From the NCBI RefSeq assembly GCF_009742725.1, contig NZ_WPHG01000001.1, forward strand, positions 966,001 to 1,030,000: a stretch of DNA of 64,000 bases. The letters are read 5' to 3'. Positions 60,686-64,000 of this stretch are shown piece after piece. The notes below the pieces were generated by a model, which saw only the letters and a list, made by a program, of their open reading frames with translations, was not told where the DNA came from and did no database searches. Origin of the DNA: Nitratireductor arenosus (GTDB lineage Bacteria; Pseudomonadota; Alphaproteobacteria; Rhizobiales; Rhizobiaceae). A program made the translations under genes and the position numbers. Numbering within the stretch: position 1 is the stretch's first letter; every line of letters starts with the position of its first letter.

Positions 60686-60908
60686 AGCCGAAATCCGCCG
60701 CGTTCTCCGGGGTGCGCCGTACGGATTTCGGATTCGATCAGGGCAGTGGCAAGATCGCGGGTCGTGATGCCGTTTCAACGAAACGGCGCCGCGGCCCAAG
60801 GCGGTTTCGGAGCAAGCGGAGACCGCTTCTTTGCCCGAAACCGCGACGAAACCAGGCGGTAGAGCGGATTTCCCGATTCCGTGGAACGAAACCGTTCTAT
60901 CACCGATC
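60686..60908. repeat. Cluster of four palindromes between livF and the DUF6867 gene
   Basis: (1) CCGAAATCCG 60688-60697 with CGGATTTCGG 60722-60731. (2) CCGTTTC-AAC-GAAACGG 60770-60786. (3) GCGGTTTCGG 60801-60810 with CCGAAACCGC 60835-60844, enclosing AAGCGG-AGA-CCGCTT. (4) TAGAGCGG near 60860 with CCGTTCTA near 60893-60900 (one mismatch). All use the GGTTTCG/GGATTTC theme of rhizobial intergenic mosaic elements. In mRNA they would form successive stem-loops after livF. Confidence 0.6.
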
Positions 60909-60931
60909 GCCGCGGAGGCTTGGAGCGCGAT

Positions 60932-61282
60932 ATGGAAAACCAGAATTCCCTGCTTTGGGAAGTGACCTTTTGGGAGTTCCTCTTCGTCACCGTCGTGTTG
61001 GCCGGCGCCGCGGCCTATCTGACGGGCAGGGCGGCCGCGCGCGGCTGGCTGCCGAAGGGCCAGCTTGCTTTTTATATCCTGCTTTTGACGGCGGCGACGC
61101 GCTTCATCCATTTCGCTCTGTTCAACGGCACTTTGCTGTCTCTGCATTATTTCATCGTCGACCTGATCGTGCTCTTGGCGATCGCCTTCGCGGGCATGCG
61201 CATCACCCGCGCCTATCAGATGTCGACGCAATACAGCTTCGCCTTCCTGCGTTCCGGCCCGTTTGGGTGGAAGCGGCGGTAA
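60932..61282 (+). CDS. DUF6867-type small membrane protein of the liv operon
   Basis: 116 residues with three to four hydrophobic helices (about 8-33, 47-67, 70-95). Seen: SLLWEVTFWEFLFVTVVLAGAAAYLTGRAAARGWLPKGQLAFYILLLTAATRFIHFALFNGTLL and an aromatic tail ending FGWKRR. A gene of this type sits between livF and livK in many rhizobia, as I recall; function unknown, perhaps an accessory transporter subunit. ATG 60932 has GGAG 7 bases before it. Confidence 0.8.
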   Translation: MENQNSLLWEVTFWEFLFVTVVLAGAAAYLTGRAAARGWLPKGQLAFYILLLTAATRFIHFALFNGTLLSLHYFIVDLIVLLAIAFAGMRITRAYQMSTQYSFAFLRSGPFGWKRR

Positions 61283-61459
61283 GGCCGAGAATTGGTGGTT
61301 GCGGCCGCCGACCAAGCGCGGCAGAAAGCCTTTATTTCCCCGCGAAATTGGGCTTTTATGTCGACAGGCGGGAAGGGAACCCCGCATGCAACCGGACCGG
61401 AGACAGAAACACCATCGCCGCCGGTTTTCCGAATTAGTCAGGTGTTTAAGGGAGTCACC

Positions 61460-62554
61460 ATGAAAAAGGCACTATTGGCGAGCGTTGCGCTGACCTTCGC
61501 AATGTCGACCGCAGCGTATGCGGACATCATAATCGCGACAGCCGGCCCGATGACCGGACAGTATGCGTCCTTCGGTGCACAGATGAAGGCTGGCGCCGAG
61601 CAGGCCGTGGAAGACATCAACGCCGCCGGTGGCGTCAATGGCGAAATGCTGAAGCTGGAAATCGGCGACGACGCATGCGATCCCAAGCAGGCTGTGGCGG
61701 TGGCCAACCAGTTCGCCGGCTCGGGCGTTGTTTTCGTGGCCGGGCACTTCTGCTCCGGCTCGTCGATCCCGGCCTCCTCGGTCTATGCCGATGAGGGCAT
61801 CGTGCAGATTTCGCCGGCGTCGACCAACCCGAAGTTCACCGACGAGCGTCCGGGCGAAGGCGTGTTCCGCGTCTGCGGCCGCGACGATCAGCAGGGCGAT
61901 GTCGCCGGCGCTTATCTGGCCGAGAACTTCGCCGACAAGAAGGTCGCCTTCGTTCACGACAAGACCGCCTACGGCAAAGGCCTCGCGGACGCGACGATGT
62001 CGGCCTACGAGAAGGCGGGCGGCAAGCCGGCCCTCTACGAAGCCTACACCGCCGGTGAAAAGGACTACACCGCGCTCGTGTCGAAGCTGAAGCAGGAAGG
62101 CGTCGGCGTTCTTTATGTCGGCGGTTATCATACCGAGGCCGGCCTGATGGCGCGTCAGATGCGCGAGCAGGGCATGGACACCATCCTGGTTTCCGGCGAC
62201 GCGCTCGTCACCGACGAATATTGGGCGATCACCGGTGATGCCGGTCAGGGCACGCTGATGACGTTCTCGCCCGATCCGCGCAAGAACCCCGACGCGGCTC
62301 CGCTGGTTGAGAAGTTCCGCGCCAAGGGCGTCGAGCCGGAAGGCTACGTGCTTTATACCTACGCCGCGATTCAGGCTTGGGCCGACGCGGTCAAGACCGG
62401 CGGCTCGACCGATTTCGAACCGGTGGTCAAGGCACTCAACGACGGCAAGTTCAACACCGTGCTGGGCGAACTTGAATTCAACGAGACGGGCGACGTGACG
62501 CTGCCCGGCTACGTCTTCTACGAGTGGAAAGACGGCAATTACGACTATCTCTGA
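61460..62554 (+). CDS. livK: Branched-chain amino acid ABC substrate-binding protein
   Basis: 364 residues. Signal peptide 1-22 (MKKALLASVALTFAMSTAAYA). Leu/Ile/Val-binding fold: DIIIATAGPMTGQYASFGAQMKAGAEQAVEDINAAGGVNG, VAGHFCSGSSIPASSVYADEGI, VFRVCGRDDQQGDVAGAYLAENF, and VGGYHTEAGLMARQMREQGM. Periplasmic, delivering ligand to LivHM. Cys residues at about 73 and 93 match the usual disulphide. AAGGGAG precedes the ATG; the intrinsic terminator follows 38 bp after the stop. Confidence 0.97.
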   Translation: MKKALLASVALTFAMSTAAYADIIIATAGPMTGQYASFGAQMKAGAEQAVEDINAAGGVNGEMLKLEIGDDACDPKQAVAVANQFAGSGVVFVAGHFCSGSSIPASSVYADEGIVQISPASTNPKFTDERPGEGVFRVCGRDDQQGDVAGAYLAENFADKKVAFVHDKTAYGKGLADATMSAYEKAGGKPALYEAYTAGEKDYTALVSKLKQEGVGVLYVGGYHTEAGLMARQMREQGMDTILVSGDALVTDEYWAITGDAGQGTLMTFSPDPRKNPDAAPLVEKFRAKGVEPEGYVLYTYAAIQAWADAVKTGGSTDFEPVVKALNDGKFNTVLGELEFNETGDVTLPGYVFYEWKDGNYDYL

Positions 62555-62592
62555 TCCACGGCCTTCGGCCAGGATCCCATCGCCATCGAGAG

Positions 62593-62622
62593 GCCCGGCG
62601 TTTTGCGCGCCGGGCTTTTTTT
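62593..62622 (+). terminator. Intrinsic terminator of the liv operon
   Basis: GCCCGGCG (62593-62600), 7-nt loop TTTTGCG, CGCCGGGC (62608-62615): a perfect 8-bp GC stem followed by seven T (62616-62622). Clear rho-independent terminator. Confidence 0.93.
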
Positions 62623-62718
62623 CGTCGCGACCACCGCCAAACCGGTTATTTGCACTGCAGCATTTTCCCGTTATTGATAGCGCGACTTTCCGCCGCTTCG
62701 AATATGGGGGCTCCCGCA

Positions 62719-64000
62719 TTGCCGATATCCAAGATCCTCGTCGCCAACCGGTCCGAAATCGCCATCCGCGTCTTTCGCGCCGCCAACGAACTCGGTCTGC
62801 GAACTGTCGCGATTTGGGCCGAGGAGGACAAATATTCCCTGCACCGCTTCAAGGCCGATGAATCCTACCAGGTCGGCCGCGGCCCCCATCTGGCCAAGGA
62901 TCTCGGTCCGATCGAAAGCTATCTGTCGATCGACGAGGTCATTCGCGTGGCCAGGTTGTCCGGAGCGGACGCCATCCATCCCGGTTACGGCCTGCTGTCG
63001 GAAAGTCCGGAATTCGCCGAGGCCTGCGCCGCAAACGGCATCGTCTTCATCGGACCGAAGCCGGAAACCATGCGCCGGCTCGGCAACAAGGTCGCCGCGC
63101 GCAATCTGGCCGTCGAAGTCGGCGTGCCTGTCGTCCCCGCCACCGACCCCTTGCCCGACGACATGGACGAGGTCGCCAGGATGGCCGAGGCGATCGGCTA
63201 TCCGGTCATGCTCAAGGCTTCGTGGGGCGGCGGCGGACGCGGCATGCGCGCCATCCGCGCGGCGGAGGATCTCGCCCGCGAGGTGACGGAGGCCAAGCGC
63301 GAGGCCCGCGCCGCCTTCGGCAAGGACGAGGTCTATCTGGAAAAGCTGGTCGAGCGCGCCCGCCATGTCGAGGTCCAGGTGCTGGGCGACACGCATGGCA
63401 ATGTCGTACATCTGTTCGAGCGCGATTGCTCGATCCAGCGCCGCAACCAGAAGGTCGTGGAGCGCGCGCCCGCGCCCTATCTCGACGCCGCGCAGCGCCA
63501 GGAACTGGCGGACCACGCACTCGGGATCGCGCGGGCCACCGATTATGTCGGCGCCGGAACCGTCGAATTCCTGATGGATGCCGATACCGGCGCGTTTTAT
63601 TTCATCGAGGTCAACCCGCGTATCCAGGTCGAGCACACCGTCACCGAGGAAGTGACGGGCATCGACATCGTCAAGGCGCAGGTCCACATTCTCGATGGCG
63701 CCGCGATCGGCAAGCCGGCATCCGGCGTTCCCCCGCAGGACCAGATCCGCCTTAACGGCCACGCCCTGCAATGCCGGATCACCACCGAGGATCCCGAGCA
63801 GAACTTCATTCCCGACTATGGCCGCATCACCGCCTATCGCGGCGCGACCGGCTTCGGCATCCGGCTCGACGGCGGCACGGCCTATTCCGGCGCCGTGATC
63901 ACGCGCTTTTATGATCCGCTGCTCGAAAAGGTGACCGCCTGGGCGCCGACGCCGCAGGAGGCGATCGCGCGCATGGACCGGGCGCTGCGCGAATTCCGCA
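62719..64000 (+). CDS. pyc: Pyruvate carboxylase (5' part; continues past the window)
   Basis: 427 residues seen, open to the right edge. Biotin carboxylase domain: KILVANRSEIAIRVFRAANELGLRTVAIWAEEDKYSLHRFKADESYQV, VMLKASWGGGGRGMRAIR (ATP loop), VYLEKLVERARHVEVQVLGD, and FIEVNPRIQVEHTVTEEVTGIDIVKAQ. The insertion pattern and the two-enzyme context fit single-chain pyruvate carboxylase rather than AccC. Start TTG at 62719 gives (M)PISKILVANR, the family N-terminus, with GGGGG 8 bases upstream; ATG 62704 is in frame but adds five residues. It replenishes oxaloacetate. Confidence 0.93.
   Translation, partial: MPISKILVANRSEIAIRVFRAANELGLRTVAIWAEEDKYSLHRFKADESYQVGRGPHLAKDLGPIESYLSIDEVIRVARLSGADAIHPGYGLLSESPEFAEACAANGIVFIGPKPETMRRLGNKVAARNLAVEVGVPVVPATDPLPDDMDEVARMAEAIGYPVMLKASWGGGGRGMRAIRAAEDLAREVTEAKREARAAFGKDEVYLEKLVERARHVEVQVLGDTHGNVVHLFERDCSIQRRNQKVVERAPAPYLDAAQRQELADHALGIARATDYVGAGTVEFLMDADTGAFYFIEVNPRIQVEHTVTEEVTGIDIVKAQVHILDGAAIGKPASGVPPQDQIRLNGHALQCRITTEDPEQNFIPDYGRITAYRGATGFGIRLDGGTAYSGAVITRFYDPLLEKVTAWAPTPQEAIARMDRALREFR

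Noticed and set aside
62671-63771. 366-residue frame antisense to pyc
   Set aside because: Opposite a highly conserved biotin carboxylase; also covers the pyc start and has no recognisable motif.

Overview
The window is high-GC, densely coded chromosomal DNA from an alphaproteobacterium, most likely a Hyphomicrobiales (Rhizobiales) member near Mesorhizobium, Brucella or Nitratireductor. Reasons: hemC-hemD-mitofilin-hemY synteny; a pyruvate carboxylase whose N-terminus closely matches the rhizobial/Brucella enzyme as I remember it; a DUF6867-type gene inside a liv operon; bcsS; and many intergenic palindromes. These are family and synteny arguments; no database search was possible.

Layout. 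1-13.1 kb is housekeeping: the 3' part of xthA, a cyclic-nucleotide-binding protein, an OmpR-type regulator, an L,D-transpeptidase, DUF1761, then a leftward set (tsaD-gpsA-YciI-EVE-methyltransferase) divergent from the rightward haem operon (hemC-hemD-mitofilin-hemY), followed by terB and a class I glutamine amidotransferase. 13.4-21.25 kb is an accessory surface-polysaccharide block of visibly lower GC. It holds bcsS, an unusual LuxR-type HTH/alpha-beta hydrolase fusion, galE, an unrecognised membrane protein, a family 4 glycosyltransferase and a divergent DUF2194/deacetylase-like protein. A perfect 20-bp palindrome precedes its leftward operon.

21.4-33.0 kb is the most interesting region, a self-contained catabolic regulon. 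It has an ABC importer (permease, ATPase, PF04392-like binding protein), an alpha/beta hydrolase, a NicX-like (2,5-dihydroxypyridine dioxygenase family) ring-cleavage enzyme, an acyl-CoA ligase, an acyl-CoA dehydrogenase, a TetR regulator, a quinone-oxidoreductase-like dehydrogenase, malonyl-CoA decarboxylase and an aspartate-dehydrogenase-like enzyme. Three near-identical 25-bp inverted repeats lie exactly in its three promoter regions, and in two of them the operator overlaps a plausible -35 box. I infer TetR-controlled uptake and breakdown of an N-heterocycle through CoA intermediates to malonyl-CoA and acetyl-CoA. The substrate is unknown, and the gene combination is not one I recognise.

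33.2-49.2 kb returns to core genes: tRNA-Ala(CGC), YggT, DUF167, ppa, a GNAT, two TPM-domain proteins, LemA, pdxY, DUF429, beta-carbonic anhydrase, an MFS pump with its MarR repressor, an M3 peptidase, a VOC protein, an M50 site-2 protease and typA. 49.2-55.8 kb carries a LysR regulator divergent from mmsA, then a GntR-controlled trans-4-hydroxyproline operon (deaminase, D-amino-acid oxidase-like enzyme, 2-epimerase) with tandem GATATAT operators. 56.1-62.6 kb is a full branched-chain amino acid transporter (livH-M-G-F, DUF6867, livK); its LivG carries a C-terminal helix-hairpin-helix extension. It ends at a clear intrinsic terminator. The window closes inside pyc (pyruvate carboxylase).

There is no transposase, integrase, phage gene, CRISPR array or rRNA in the window.
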